Shown in pieces: positions 44,687 to 53,228 of a stretch of DNA of 64,000 bases; the stretch's first letter is position 1, and each line of letters begins with the position of its first letter. The translations under genes were made by a program, and so were the position numbers. This DNA is from JADJXV01 sp964527785 (GTDB lineage Bacteria; Bacteroidota; Ignavibacteria; Kapaibacteriales; UBA961), in contig CAZGNO010000010.1 in the NCBI GenBank assembly GCA_964527785.1, positions 1-64,000 on the forward strand, written 5' to 3'. The notes beneath the pieces are model-generated. The model was not told where the DNA came from. It ran no database searches and saw only the letters and a list, made by a program, of their open reading frames with translations.

Positions 44687-45361
44687 TTATCCGAGTAAAT
44701 CGCCTTTTTCTAAATGACGAGTAATTGTTGCACGTTCTGCTGCACTTGGGTCGTGTGTTACCATAACTATAGTTTTGTTAAACTCTTTGTTCAGCCGTGT
44801 GAGCAGGGTCATGATTTCCTCGGCAGACTTCTTATCAAGGTCTCCGGTTGGTTCGTCAGCTACTATTATTGAGGGATCGGAAGCAATCGCACGGGCGATA
44901 GCAACCCGTTGCTCTTGTCCACCGGAAAGTTGTTTGGGATAATGGTTCATTCTATCGCTCAAGCCAACTACCGACAATGCGAGCTCAACTTGACGTTTGC
45001 GTTCAGCTTTGGTAAGTTTGGTAAGAGTAAGTGGAAGCTCTACATTCTCAAATGCAGTAAGAACAGGAATCAGATTATAGAATTGAAAGATAAACCCAAC
45101 CTTTGATGAACGCCACTTGGCAAGTGCAGTTTCGCTGAGAGTACTGATATCAGTACCGCCAACTAAAATTCGTCCTTTAGAAGGGCGATCTATCCCTGCT
45201 ATTAGATTTAAAAGCGTTGTTTTACCCGAACCTGACGGACCCATCAACGCAATGAATTCACCTTCCGGGATTTCTAATGATACATTATTCAGCACCGGCA
45301 CAGACATTTTGTCTCGTTGATACGTTTTCGAGACGCTTTCAATAGTAATTGCATTTGCCAT
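44687..45361 (-). CDS. ABC transporter ATP-binding protein, MacB/LolD type
   Basis: This 224-residue ATPase starts at ATG 45361 (MANAITIE); an upstream in-frame start at 45424 adds residues not seen in the family. It has Walker A GPSGSGKTT (41-49), Q-loop, signature LSGGQ (145-149), Walker B IIVADEPTGDLD (165-176) and the switch His in MVTHDPSAAERA. It powers the two permeases encoded downstream. A CAAAATTA -7-like box (minus strand) lies at 45400-45407. Confidence 0.93.
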   Translation of the reverse strand: MANAITIESVSKTYQRDKMSVPVLNNVSLEIPEGEFIALMGPSGSGKTTLLNLIAGIDRPSKGRILVGGTDISTLSETALAKWRSSKVGFIFQFYNLIPVLTAFENVELPLTLTKLTKAERKRQVELALSVVGLSDRMNHYPKQLSGGQEQRVAIARAIASDPSIIVADEPTGDLDKKSAEEIMTLLTRLNKEFNKTIVMVTHDPSAAERATITRHLEKGDLLG

Positions 45362-45399
45362 AATACTAGCTCTTTGTTTGTAAATAATAAAATATTTGG

Positions 45400-45407
45400 C
45401 AAAATTA
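45400..45407 (-). promoter_or_regulatory. Possible -7 box of the ABC exporter operon
   Basis: On the minus strand this reads TAATTTTG, a match to TAnnTTTG, 39 bases before the ATPase start. A well-spaced -33 element is not obvious, so support is moderate. Confidence 0.4.
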
Positions 45408-45512
45408 GGGAGTTTTACTGACAACTGTATGTCAGTTATTGTTTTTTTACAAATAAAATGAGTTTTTTTTGCTTAGTTGAAGCATACTAATGGTAATAAA
45501 CGGTTTGAAATC

Positions 45513-45537
45513 ACAATGTCATACTATGTGGCATTGT
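45513..45537. promoter_or_regulatory. Operator-like inverted repeat
   Basis: ACAATGTCA (45513-45521) and TGGCATTGT (45529-45537) form 9-bp arms with one mismatch around a 7-base centre. Position in the shared upstream region of two divergent transport gene sets suits a regulator binding site. The regulator is unknown. Confidence 0.45.
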
Positions 45538-45806
45538 TCACCACGCAGATTTATAGAATGGGCATTAATAGTCTAAATTCGTATAAAGAAAACAAATTAC
45601 TTATGCAGAACAATCAGATTATGGACTTTTGATGTATTTTTGTGTTCACATGATTATATCACCTCGAATGAAATCAATCACATTATTTTTTTAGGATACC
45701 TTTTCATTACTGACATAGAGCTGTCAGTTAGGGGTCGTAATTTTGCTTTTGATATGCCGAAATTAATCGGCTTAACGTTTTTTTTAACAAATGGAAAGGG
45801 CAAGCT

Positions 45807-46289
45807 ATGCTGTCGCCAACTTTTAAAGAGCTTGGTGCAAAAAAAGTAGTCGGATGCGCTATCTATACCTCAGGGACTCAAACCGATTTCCCGAATATTT
45901 GGGATGTATTTATAAAGAGAATTAATGATGTTCCCAATGTTGTGAATCCGACGGTTAACTATGCTATTGAATTCTACGGACAAGAATTCATGAGTGAGAG
46001 CAAATGGTTCTATATGCCGTGTGTAGAAGTTAGTTCATTTGATGACATTCCGATGATCATGGTTGCCAAATCAATTCCGGCAGCACGTTATGCGGTATTT
46101 GAACATATAGGAATTGTTTCCGGTATTCCCGACTTATACACAAGAATTTATAAAGAATGGCTTCCGGCTTCAAACTTTGAATTAGCATTCGATTTCGATA
46201 TGGAGCTTTATGACGAGCGGTTCACGGGAATGGACGATCCTGAATCTGCTATGGAAATTTATGTTCCTGTTCGTGAAAAATCTGTTTAG
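45807..46289 (+). CDS. GyrI-like small-molecule-binding domain protein
   Basis: This 160-residue protein has the GyrI-like/AraC-effector-binding fold: AKKVVGCAIYTSGTQTDFPN, IWDVFIKRIND, FYMPCVEVSS, PAARYAVFEHIG and LYTRIYKEWLPAS. GyrI-like proteins bind drugs or protect gyrase, and the domain often senses multidrug ligands. It has no DNA-binding domain. The ribosome site GGAAAGG is close. It heads a same-strand group with VOC, MATE and DHFR-like genes, which supports a role in drug or stress response. Confidence 0.85.
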   Translation: MLSPTFKELGAKKVVGCAIYTSGTQTDFPNIWDVFIKRINDVPNVVNPTVNYAIEFYGQEFMSESKWFYMPCVEVSSFDDIPMIMVAKSIPAARYAVFEHIGIVSGIPDLYTRIYKEWLPASNFELAFDFDMELYDERFTGMDDPESAMEIYVPVREKSV

Positions 46290-46349
46290 TGTGGAAAACA
46301 AAAAATATTTATAGTACTTAATTATTAACAATGTAGAAAGAGTATAACA

Positions 46350-46787
46350 ATGACAACAATCAATCCTTATTTGAACTACAACGGTACAGCCGAAGAAGCG
46401 TTTAACTTGTATAAATCAGTGTTTGGCGGTGAATTCGGTGTGGTAGCCCGTATGAAAGATACACCTCCGCAACCGTGGATGGAAAATTTATCGGAGAGTG
46501 ATCAAAACAAAATCATGCACATATCTTTAACTCTCCCTAACGGTAGTGTTCTGATGGCTTCCGATGTTTTGGAATCATCTGGATTTACAGTTGAGCCGGG
46601 TAATCTTTACAATCTTTCAATCACTGCAGAAAGTGAAGAAGAAGCTGACTCTATTTTCAAAGCACTTTCAGAAGGCGGAACTGTTCGTATGGCTATGGAA
46701 AAAACATTTTGGGGTGCATACTTCGGAATGTGTACCGATAGATATGGTATTCAATGGATGATAAATTATGATTATCCTCGCGAATAA
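46350..46787 (+). CDS. VOC-family PhnB-like protein 1
   Basis: This 145-residue protein matches the PhnB-like branch of the vicinal oxygen chelate fold: INPYLNYNGTAEEAFNLYKS followed by VFGGEF, then SLTLPNGSVLMASD, FKALSEGGTVRMAMEKTFWG and DRYGIQWMINY. Related proteins include glyoxalase, bleomycin resistance and demethylubiquinone methyltransferase-like proteins; PhnB itself has no established reaction. It is 60 bases after the GyrI-like gene. A GC-rich hairpin (46829-46860) follows it. Confidence 0.9.
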   Translation: MTTINPYLNYNGTAEEAFNLYKSVFGGEFGVVARMKDTPPQPWMENLSESDQNKIMHISLTLPNGSVLMASDVLESSGFTVEPGNLYNLSITAESEEEADSIFKALSEGGTVRMAMEKTFWGAYFGMCTDRYGIQWMINYDYPRE

Positions 46788-46828
46788 GTTGCTGCAATAG
46801 TGAAAGATATTGTAGAATCGTCTGAAAA

Positions 46829-46860
46829 CGGGGCGGGGAAGTATAGCTATATCCCGCCCG
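46829..46860. other. GC-rich hairpin in the VOC gene gap
   Basis: GGGCGGG (46831-46837) pairs with CCCGCCC (46853-46859) around a 15-base loop. There is no T tract after it, so it may be a weak terminator or an mRNA processing/stability signal between the two VOC genes. Confidence 0.45.
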
Positions 46861-46932
46861 TGTTCATAGGAGATTGCATTAAATTTAACAGGTACAGTTA
46901 AGAATTAATTTCAACACAATATAGAATACAAA

Positions 46933-47457
46933 ATGAACTCTTCCGATAATTCATCCGTTTCGGATACTCCAAGTTTTTTAAGTACTCAAAAAATCACAAC
47001 ATTTCTGACATTCAATAATCAAGCAGAAGATGCTTTGAATTTTTATACTTCAGTTTTTAAAGATTCAAAAGTCATTCAAAAAACGGTCAATAATGATGAA
47101 AGAGTAGGAAAAGTTGGAGCGATGTTAATTGCAACTCTCGAGCTTTTCGGTCAAAAATTCATGCTTTTGAATGGTGGTCCAAGTTTTACATTTACTCAAG
47201 GGTTTTCACTTATGGTAAATTGTGATACTCAGGAAGAAATTGATGAATATTGGGAAAAGCTAACCGCTGATGGAGGAAAAGAGGTAGCGTGCGGCTGGCT
47301 TACCGATAAGTTCGGAGTCTCTTGGCAAATTGTACCATTAATTATGGGTAAACTTATGAGTAGTGGAGACCCTGAAAAATCTAAAAGAGTAATGGGTGCT
47401 ATGATGCAAATGGTTAAACTTGATATAGCGGCACTGTTGAAAGCATACGAAGGGTAG
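46933..47457 (+). CDS. VOC-family PhnB-like protein 2
   Basis: This 174-residue protein has the PhnB-like pattern KITTFLTFNNQAEDALNFYT with SVFKDSKV, then ATLELFGQKFMLLNGG, FSLMVNCDTQEEIDEYWEKL and CGWLTDKFGVSWQIVP. It has an extra helical tail (RVMGAMMQMVKLDIAALLKAYEG), a common extension in the 3-demethylubiquinone methyltransferase-like branch. It is a diverged relative of the VOC gene at 46350 and lies 24 bases before the MATE gene, so co-transcription with the transporter is likely. Confidence 0.9.
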   Translation: MNSSDNSSVSDTPSFLSTQKITTFLTFNNQAEDALNFYTSVFKDSKVIQKTVNNDERVGKVGAMLIATLELFGQKFMLLNGGPSFTFTQGFSLMVNCDTQEEIDEYWEKLTADGGKEVACGWLTDKFGVSWQIVPLIMGKLMSSGDPEKSKRVMGAMMQMVKLDIAALLKAYEG

Positions 47458-47481
47458 TTCTATAAAATATAATTTAATAAA

Positions 47482-48879
47482 ATGACATCACAAACTAACA
47501 CAAGTACAATTTCAAAAATAATATCTATAATTAAAGAATCACTGAGCAGCGAAGAGCGGGATTATACGCAAGGAAGTATTAGAAACGCTGTGTTTCTACT
47601 GGCAATCCCGATGATTTTAGAACTGAGTTTAGAAGGTGTATTTGCATTAGTTGATATATTTTTTGTAGGTAAACTTGGTCCTAATGCAATTGCAACCGTG
47701 GGATTGACTGAATCAGTTATTACAATAGTATATTCGGTTGCCATTGGAGTAAGTGTAGCTGCAACGGCAATTGTAGCTCGAAGAATCGGTGAGAAAGACA
47801 TGGAAGCGGCATCTCATGCGGGAGCACAATCTCTTATTGTTGCAATGATTGTAACTGTAATTACTACAATTCTGGGATTGCTTTTTGCAGGAGATATACT
47901 AGCGTTGATGGGGGCAAGTGAAGATGTAGTTCGAGACGGGAGTATATTTACCCGTATTATGTTCGGCGGAAGTGCCGGGATTATGTTACTATTTATAATA
48001 AACGGTATCTTTCGTGGTGCTGGGAATGCTGCTATAGCTATGAGAAGTTTATGGATAGCAAGTCTTATCAATATCATTTTGTGTCCGATTTTTATTCATT
48101 TTTGGGGGTTGAAAGGCGCTGCTATTGCGACTGTCATTGGCAGATGTTCTGGGGTAGTGTACCAGTGCTGGCATCTGTTCAGAGGTAAAGGTAATCTCAG
48201 ATTGCTTAAATCTCATTTTAAGTACGACACTGAAGTTGTCAAGTCAATTATCACTATCGGCTGGCCTGCAACATTCCAATTTCTTATTGCCAGCGGAAGC
48301 TGGATAATACTTGCGCGGTTAGTGGCTGAGACAGGAGGTACGGAAGCATCGGCAGGGTATCAGATTGCTGTTCGCAATTTTGTGTTCTTTATTTTGCCTG
48401 CTTGGGGATTGAGTAATGCTGCAGCAACATTGGTCGGACAAAATCTTGGTGCTAAGCAAATTGAAAGGGCAGAACAAAGTGCACTGCTTGCTGCAAAATA
48501 CAATAGTATTTTTATGGGATTTGTTATGCTGCTGTTCTTGTTTTGTGCTGCGCCGATTGTTCATTTTTTTACTGATGATGAAGCAGTTGCTCGATTCGGG
48601 ATTTTGTCTCTGCAAATTATCGGGTCAGGATATATTTTCTACGGTATCGGGATGGTGATTACTCAAGCATTGAACGGTGCCGGTGACACAAAAACACCTA
48701 CTGTCATCAACCTGATTTGCTTTTGGTTGATTCAAATTCCTCTTGCGTATCTTCTTGCTAAAGGATTATTGCTTCAATCAACAGGAGCATTCATTGCCAT
48801 TCCTGTTGCAGAATCATTACTGGCAGTGATTGCTTGGTATTATTTCAAAAAAGGAAAGTGGAAAACTGTGCAAGTATAG
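47482..48879 (+). CDS. MATE-family efflux transporter
   Basis: This 465-residue inner-membrane protein has about twelve hydrophobic helices in two related halves. FLLAIPMILELSLEGVFALV with DIFFVGKLGPNAIATVGLTE at the start and TLVGQNLGAKQIERAEQSAL in the second half are MATE marks. It should export cationic drugs or dyes in exchange for sodium or protons. It follows the second VOC gene by 24 bases and precedes two DHFR-like genes by 38 bases, forming the centre of a likely defence cluster. Confidence 0.93.
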   Translation: MTSQTNTSTISKIISIIKESLSSEERDYTQGSIRNAVFLLAIPMILELSLEGVFALVDIFFVGKLGPNAIATVGLTESVITIVYSVAIGVSVAATAIVARRIGEKDMEAASHAGAQSLIVAMIVTVITTILGLLFAGDILALMGASEDVVRDGSIFTRIMFGGSAGIMLLFIINGIFRGAGNAAIAMRSLWIASLINIILCPIFIHFWGLKGAAIATVIGRCSGVVYQCWHLFRGKGNLRLLKSHFKYDTEVVKSIITIGWPATFQFLIASGSWIILARLVAETGGTEASAGYQIAVRNFVFFILPAWGLSNAAATLVGQNLGAKQIERAEQSALLAAKYNSIFMGFVMLLFLFCAAPIVHFFTDDEAVARFGILSLQIIGSGYIFYGIGMVITQALNGAGDTKTPTVINLICFWLIQIPLAYLLAKGLLLQSTGAFIAIPVAESLLAVIAWYYFKKGKWKTVQV

Positions 48880-48917
48880 AAGTGATGAATGTATAAACAA
48901 TTAATGAGGTGGTTTCT

Positions 48918-49481
48918 ATGAGAAAACTCAAACTACAAGTACAAATGTCACTCGATGGTTTTATAGCCGGTACGAAAGGTGAAATGGACTGGATGACATG
49001 GAATTGGGATGATGAACTTAACAACTATGTTATAGAGCTAACAGAAACAATTGATTGTATCTTACTTGGTCGTGCATTAGCAGAGGGCTTTATCCCGCAT
49101 TGGACTGCAAAAGCAGCAAACCCCAAAACTGCTGAGGTTTTCGACAATAAAATGACCGACACCCCAAAGGTTGTATTTTCCAAAACGCTTGAGAAGGTAG
49201 AGTGGAACGCAACAACACTTGCAAAAGGTGATATTGTGGAGGAGGTCAACAAACTGAAACTACAAGAAGGAAAAGACTTGATAACATATGGAGGTGTGGG
49301 TTTTATCACTAGTTTGATTGAGCATAATTTAATAGATGAATACCATTTCTTCGTTAATCCTGTTGCAATTGGAGATGGAATGTCCTTCTTCAAGAATTTA
49401 AAAAAGAAATTGAAGTTGAAACATATACATTCTAAATCGTTTCCATGCGGAATAGTTGTGCTGTGCTATCATAAACAATAA
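48918..49481 (+). CDS. Dihydrofolate reductase/RibD-C-family protein 1
   Basis: This 187-residue protein starts at ATG 48918 behind GAGGTGG. It has the RibD C-terminal fold: KLQVQMSLDGFIAGTKGEMD, DCILLGRALAEGF, KVVFSKTLEKVEWNATTLAK, DLITYGGVGFITSLIEHNLI and DEYHFFVNPVAIGDG. Family members are NADPH-dependent reductases related to DHFR, and this small branch has no proven substrate. A paralogue follows 44 bases later. The pair lies in the GyrI/VOC/MATE cluster. Confidence 0.88.
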   Translation: MRKLKLQVQMSLDGFIAGTKGEMDWMTWNWDDELNNYVIELTETIDCILLGRALAEGFIPHWTAKAANPKTAEVFDNKMTDTPKVVFSKTLEKVEWNATTLAKGDIVEEVNKLKLQEGKDLITYGGVGFITSLIEHNLIDEYHFFVNPVAIGDGMSFFKNLKKKLKLKHIHSKSFPCGIVVLCYHKQ

Positions 49482-49525
49482 AATTAAAGATTTATTCAAA
49501 ATTATTTATAGAAAGTTAAAATACA

Positions 49526-50095
49526 ATGAGAAAATTAGTCCTATTTATGCACGTATCTCTCGACGGTTTTGTTGCGGGTCTGAATGGTGAAATGGATTGG
49601 ATACATGTAGATGAAGAAATGTTTGATTATTCTGGAAAACTCGTTGACGAGTGTGACCTAGGTCTCTACGGACGAGTAACCTTTGAAATGATGAATTACT
49701 ACTGGCCCACTGCTGCTGACAATCCAAATGCAACCAAACATGACATTGAGCACTCGCGTTGGTATAATAGTGTAGCCAAAGTCGTTCTGTCCAATTCACT
49801 CAAAGATAAGCAAATGGATAATGTAACAGTTCTCAGCAACGATATTCCCAACAAGATCATTACATTAAAGCAGCAAGCAGGAGCAAACATTGTGATATTT
49901 GGAAGTCCTAGGGCATCTCATTTTCTGATGCAACACAATCTGATTGATGATTATTGGTTGTTTGTTAATCCTATTATTCTCAGTGAAGGAATGCCGATGT
50001 TTAAAGACATCCGTCATAAGATTAACCTGAATCTGGTTGAGTCTCATGTTTTTCCTTCAGGTGTAGTAGCACTTCATTATCAGAAGAAAGAGTAA
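49526..50095 (+). CDS. Dihydrofolate reductase/RibD-C-family protein 2
   Basis: This 189-residue paralogue of the preceding gene has KLVLFMHVSLDGFVAGLNGE followed by MDWIHVD, DLGLYGRVTFEMMNYYWPTA, KVVLSNSLKD, NIVIFGSPRASHFLMQHNLI and DDYWLFVNPIILSEGMPMF. It shares the fold but differs in the central helices, so the two copies may have different substrates. It is the last gene of the plus-strand cluster, followed after 22 bases by a strong bidirectional terminator. Confidence 0.88.
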   Translation: MRKLVLFMHVSLDGFVAGLNGEMDWIHVDEEMFDYSGKLVDECDLGLYGRVTFEMMNYYWPTAADNPNATKHDIEHSRWYNSVAKVVLSNSLKDKQMDNVTVLSNDIPNKIITLKQQAGANIVIFGSPRASHFLMQHNLIDDYWLFVNPIILSEGMPMFKDIRHKINLNLVESHVFPSGVVALHYQKKE

Positions 50096-50117
50096 ATTTT
50101 ACGGATATGTTTTTGAA

Positions 50118-50151
50118 CTAAAAAGACGAACCGAAGGGTTCGTCTTTTTAG
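50118..50151. terminator. Bidirectional intrinsic terminator
   Basis: CTAAAAAGACGAACC and GGTTCGTCTTTTTAG pair perfectly over 15 bases around a GAAG loop. It stands between the last DHFR-like gene (ending 50095) and the convergent PhnA-like gene (ending 50170). Confidence 0.92.
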
Positions 50152-50169
50152 TATGGAGCTAGGTATATC

Positions 50170-50394
50170 TTATTTCTTCTTCAGAAAAACCGTTTTGAGG
50201 ACGATACTCATACCGTCCACTTTGCAATCTACTTCGTCTTCGTTATCTGTCAAGCGAATTTTTTTAATGACAGTTCCTTGTTTTAGATTTAGCGAAGAAC
50301 CCTTCACTTTCAAATCTTTAATAAGAACTACCGTATCGCCTGTTTCCAATATCTTGCCATTACTGTCTTTAACTATCAATTTTTCGTCATCCAT
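50170..50394 (-). CDS. PhnA/YjdM-type domain protein without zinc ribbon
   Basis: This 74-residue protein (ATG 50394 behind AGGTGG; a GTG at 50403 is less likely) matches the C-terminal PhnA/YjdM domain: VKDSNGKILETGDTVVLIKD followed by LKVKGSSLNLKQGTVIKKI and IDGMSIVLKTVFLKKK-like end. E. coli YjdM has an extra N-terminal zinc ribbon that is absent here. The old link to alkylphosphonate use is weak; the function is not known. It lies 15 bases after the region upstream of the thrS stop on the same strand, so it is transcribed after thrS or from its own promoter. Confidence 0.85.
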   Translation of the reverse strand: MDDEKLIVKDSNGKILETGDTVVLIKDLKVKGSSLNLKQGTVIKKIRLTDNEDEVDCKVDGMSIVLKTVFLKKK

Positions 50395-50419
50395 TTGTAC
50401 CACCTATTTGTTGTAAAAT

Positions 50420-52354
50420 TTATAATCCGTGCACTTCATGTGCTTTCGCCGATTCTGCAAACATTTTCATTACATCCTCTACACTCATTACGCCCTTATC
50501 TCCTACGCCATGTTCGCGAAGTGAAACCTGAGCGTTTTCAGCTTCACGCTTCCCGATAACTAACGCAAACGGTATTTTCTTTTGCTCGCTTTCTGCAATT
50601 TTTCGTTGGATTTTCTCTGAACGGTCGTCGTATTTTACACGATAATTCAAAGATTCCAATTGTGCTACAAGCATGGCGGCAAATTCCTTTTGGTCGTCTG
50701 AAATAGGCAATACACTTATTTGAACCGGAGCAAGCCAAAAAGGGAAATTTCCGGCATAATGCTCAATTAATATACTCAAAAAACGCTCCATAGAGCCGAA
50801 CGGTGCACGGTGAATAATCACAGGGCGATGCTTCTGATTGTCCGCCCCTGTATATTCAAGTTCAAATCTGTCAGGCATTACATAATCAACTTGTACTGTA
50901 CCGAGTTGCCATTTTCGTCCTATTGCATCTTTAACTATAAAATCAATTTTAGGACCGTAAAATGCAGCTTCGCCAAGACCAATGAAATATTCCAATCCCA
51001 TTTCATCGGCAACTTCTTTGATTTCCTGTTGTGAACGCTCCCACAATTCGAGGTCTCCACCGTATTTATTAGGATTGTCATCACGGAATGATAGCCGTGT
51101 TGTGACATCCATACCGAACGTCTTGAAAACAATATTAGTCAAATCAATAACTTCTTTGATTTCATGCTTTAATTGATCATGTGTACAGTATATATGTGCG
51201 TCATCCTGAGTAAATCCCCGCACTCGCGAGAGACCGTTCAGTTCACCTGATTGCTCATACCGGTAAACAGTCCCGAATTCAGCCAAACGAACAGGCAAAT
51301 CACGGTAACTTCTTGGTTTGGATGAATATATCTGATGGTGATGCGGGCAGTTCATCGGCTTGAGCAAATATTCCTCGTCGTCCACAACAATCGGAGCAAA
51401 TTGTGAATCGGCATAATAGGGGTAATGTCCGGATGTTTTGTAAAGATTCAGATTGCCGATATGAGGCGTAATTACTTCTTGATAACCTCGTTGTTTTTGG
51501 AGGTTACGAAGGAAATTTTCGAGTGTTCTGCGTACAATTGTTCCATTCGGGAGCCAAACAGGTAATCCACCTCCGATTGTGGGCGTGATTAAGAATAGCT
51601 CTAATTCCTTACCTAATTTACGATGATCGCGACGCTCTGCTTCTTCACGAAGAAGGATAAATTCCTCAAGCATTTCTTTCTTTGGGAATGAAATGCCGTA
51701 TATACGGGTTAGCTGCTTGCGCTTTTCATCACCGCGCCAATATGCACCGGCTATAGACAGTAGTTTCGGAAATTTAAGTACACCGGTTGATGGAACGTGT
51801 GTACCACGGCAAAGGTCGGTAAAGTTGCCTTGTTTATAAAGGGTAATTTCACTTCCTTTGAATCCTTCCAAAAGTTCAAGTTTATATTCGTCCCCTTTTT
51901 CTTTAAAAAACTCTACAGCATCTTCCCACGCAATTTCCACACGCTCAAACTGAGAATTTTGCTTGACCAGTTCCTTCATTTTGGCTTCGATAGCAGGCAA
52001 ATCTTCTGCAGATAGTTTTTTTCCGTTTGGTAAATCAACGTCATAATAAAACCCGTTTTCGATAGACGGACCGATACCGAATTTAACACCCGGATAAAGC
52101 GACTCCAACGCTTCTGCCATAAGGTGAGCGGTAGAATGCCAAAATATTTGCTTGCCGTCATCATCATTGAAAGTGACTATGCGAATGGTTGCATCATTTG
52201 TAATCGGACGTGAAAGGTCGTAAGGATCTCCATTTACAAAAATTCCAAGTGACATTCGAGCAAGTCCTTCGGATATGGATTTTGCAATGTCCATACCCGA
52301 AGTACCGTTTTCAAATTGACGGACAGTTCCGTCGGGAAAAGTAATATTCATCAT
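50420..52354 (-). CDS. thrS: Threonyl-tRNA synthetase
   Basis: This 644-residue class II synthetase has a TGS domain (1-63), the editing domain with HSTAHLMAEA (His73, His77), and the catalytic core with ITPHIGNLNLYKTSGHYPYY, MNCPHHHQIY, RYEQSGELNGLSRVRGFTQD (motif 2) and PVIIHRAPFGSMERF (motif 3), then a C-terminal anticodon-binding domain (PVQISVLPISDDQKEF onward). It charges tRNA-Thr with threonine and removes mischarged serine. Length and motifs are normal. It starts at tandem ATG codons (52354/52351). Confidence 0.98.
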   Translation of the reverse strand: MMNITFPDGTVRQFENGTSGMDIAKSISEGLARMSLGIFVNGDPYDLSRPITNDATIRIVTFNDDDGKQIFWHSTAHLMAEALESLYPGVKFGIGPSIENGFYYDVDLPNGKKLSAEDLPAIEAKMKELVKQNSQFERVEIAWEDAVEFFKEKGDEYKLELLEGFKGSEITLYKQGNFTDLCRGTHVPSTGVLKFPKLLSIAGAYWRGDEKRKQLTRIYGISFPKKEMLEEFILLREEAERRDHRKLGKELELFLITPTIGGGLPVWLPNGTIVRRTLENFLRNLQKQRGYQEVITPHIGNLNLYKTSGHYPYYADSQFAPIVVDDEEYLLKPMNCPHHHQIYSSKPRSYRDLPVRLAEFGTVYRYEQSGELNGLSRVRGFTQDDAHIYCTHDQLKHEIKEVIDLTNIVFKTFGMDVTTRLSFRDDNPNKYGGDLELWERSQQEIKEVADEMGLEYFIGLGEAAFYGPKIDFIVKDAIGRKWQLGTVQVDYVMPDRFELEYTGADNQKHRPVIIHRAPFGSMERFLSILIEHYAGNFPFWLAPVQISVLPISDDQKEFAAMLVAQLESLNYRVKYDDRSEKIQRKIAESEQKKIPFALVIGKREAENAQVSLREHGVGDKGVMSVEDVMKMFAESAKAHEVHGL

Positions 52355-52426
52355 GATAGTTGTAATATTGAAGTGTTGTTATGTTTCTAACTGTAAATGA
52401 AATTCTAAAAAGAAAACCGAAAGATA

Positions 52427-53104
52427 CTAAAAAGTAATTGAAGTTGCAACGGACAATGAAGGAATACCGTGTGATATATCCTCATAAAAGTTCATTTGAG
52501 TAATAAATGAACCCTCGAAATGAAGTGTCCAAACTTGAGATAAACTCCATGCAAGACCACCTTGCAACAAAAGTCCGGCACCCCATTCTTTTGGAGTTGT
52601 ATTTAAATGGCGATAACCGATTATTGCTCCAAGCGAACAGAATGGTCTTATATCTGCTGAGAGTTTAGGAAGCCATACAGAGCCGATGACTGAAGAGCCG
52701 CCACCTTCGACTGATGAACCGCTAAAAAGTGCAGCAGTTGCACAAGTCAGCCCATAGTGCGTACTGCTGCTTGAATCACCAAAAATATATGTTCCGCTAA
52801 TTGAAGTACCAAATAAATTATTATCTGATTCTAAATTGTGCCAATAGCGTCCTTGTAGTGAGAATTTATTACTGAATGCATATCGCAGAAATCCTTCTCC
52901 TCCGATTGATGTTTTTTGTCCGACAGCAGAGGGTCGAGTCTCCGGCAGGAGAACCATACCGAATCCTGCTTGTCCTTGATCTTTCTTTAATGGCTGTACA
53001 GGCAGTTGTATTGACGGACTATAGACCAAACTCGAAGCGCAACCGGATATACCTCCTACTAGTATTATAATCACAAATACAGACAGAATTCCGCCACGTT
53101 TCAT
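52427..53104 (-). CDS. Beta-rich outer-envelope lipoprotein, unknown function
   Basis: This 225-residue protein starts at ATG 53104, giving a signal peptide that ends in the lipobox ISGC; the longer form from 53170 would place 22 extra residues before it. The mature part has alternating aromatic and Gly-rich strands (GGEGFLRYAFSNKFSLQGRY, ADIRPFCSLGAIIGYRH, LLLQGGLAWSLSQ) ending in VATSITF. The terminal Phe and strand pattern look like a small outer-membrane beta barrel, but the lipobox suggests lipid anchoring. It lies 124 bases after purL on the same strand. No family is recognised. Confidence 0.65.
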   Translation of the reverse strand: MKRGGILSVFVIIILVGGISGCASSLVYSPSIQLPVQPLKKDQGQAGFGMVLLPETRPSAVGQKTSIGGEGFLRYAFSNKFSLQGRYWHNLESDNNLFGTSISGTYIFGDSSSSTHYGLTCATAALFSGSSVEGGGSSVIGSVWLPKLSADIRPFCSLGAIIGYRHLNTTPKEWGAGLLLQGGLAWSLSQVWTLHFEGSFITQMNFYEDISHGIPSLSVATSITF

Positions 53105-53228
53105 AATTACGGAAGGTAATCCTTTGCAATGTAAAAACTGATGTATCAAGCGATTCAGAAGGGTATCCATATAGTTGGCTTGTCAGGTAATTACGAAATT
53201 ATAAATTATCATACCTAATCTGCTCTTC

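Larger units (their letters stand above)
45362..45806. other. Divergent intergenic region with operator-like palindrome
   Basis: This gap separates the leftward ABC operon from the rightward GyrI/VOC/MATE cluster. It has a leftward -7-like box (CAAAATTA on the plus strand, 45400-45407), an operator-like inverted repeat at 45513-45537, and a rightward TATTTTTG at 45635-45642 without a good -33 element. No coding region is supported. Confidence 0.55.

Noticed and set aside
45640..45849. 69-codon open frame before the GyrI-like gene
   Set aside because: It overlaps the start of the GyrI-like gene and has no ribosome site or family similarity; more likely leader sequence.
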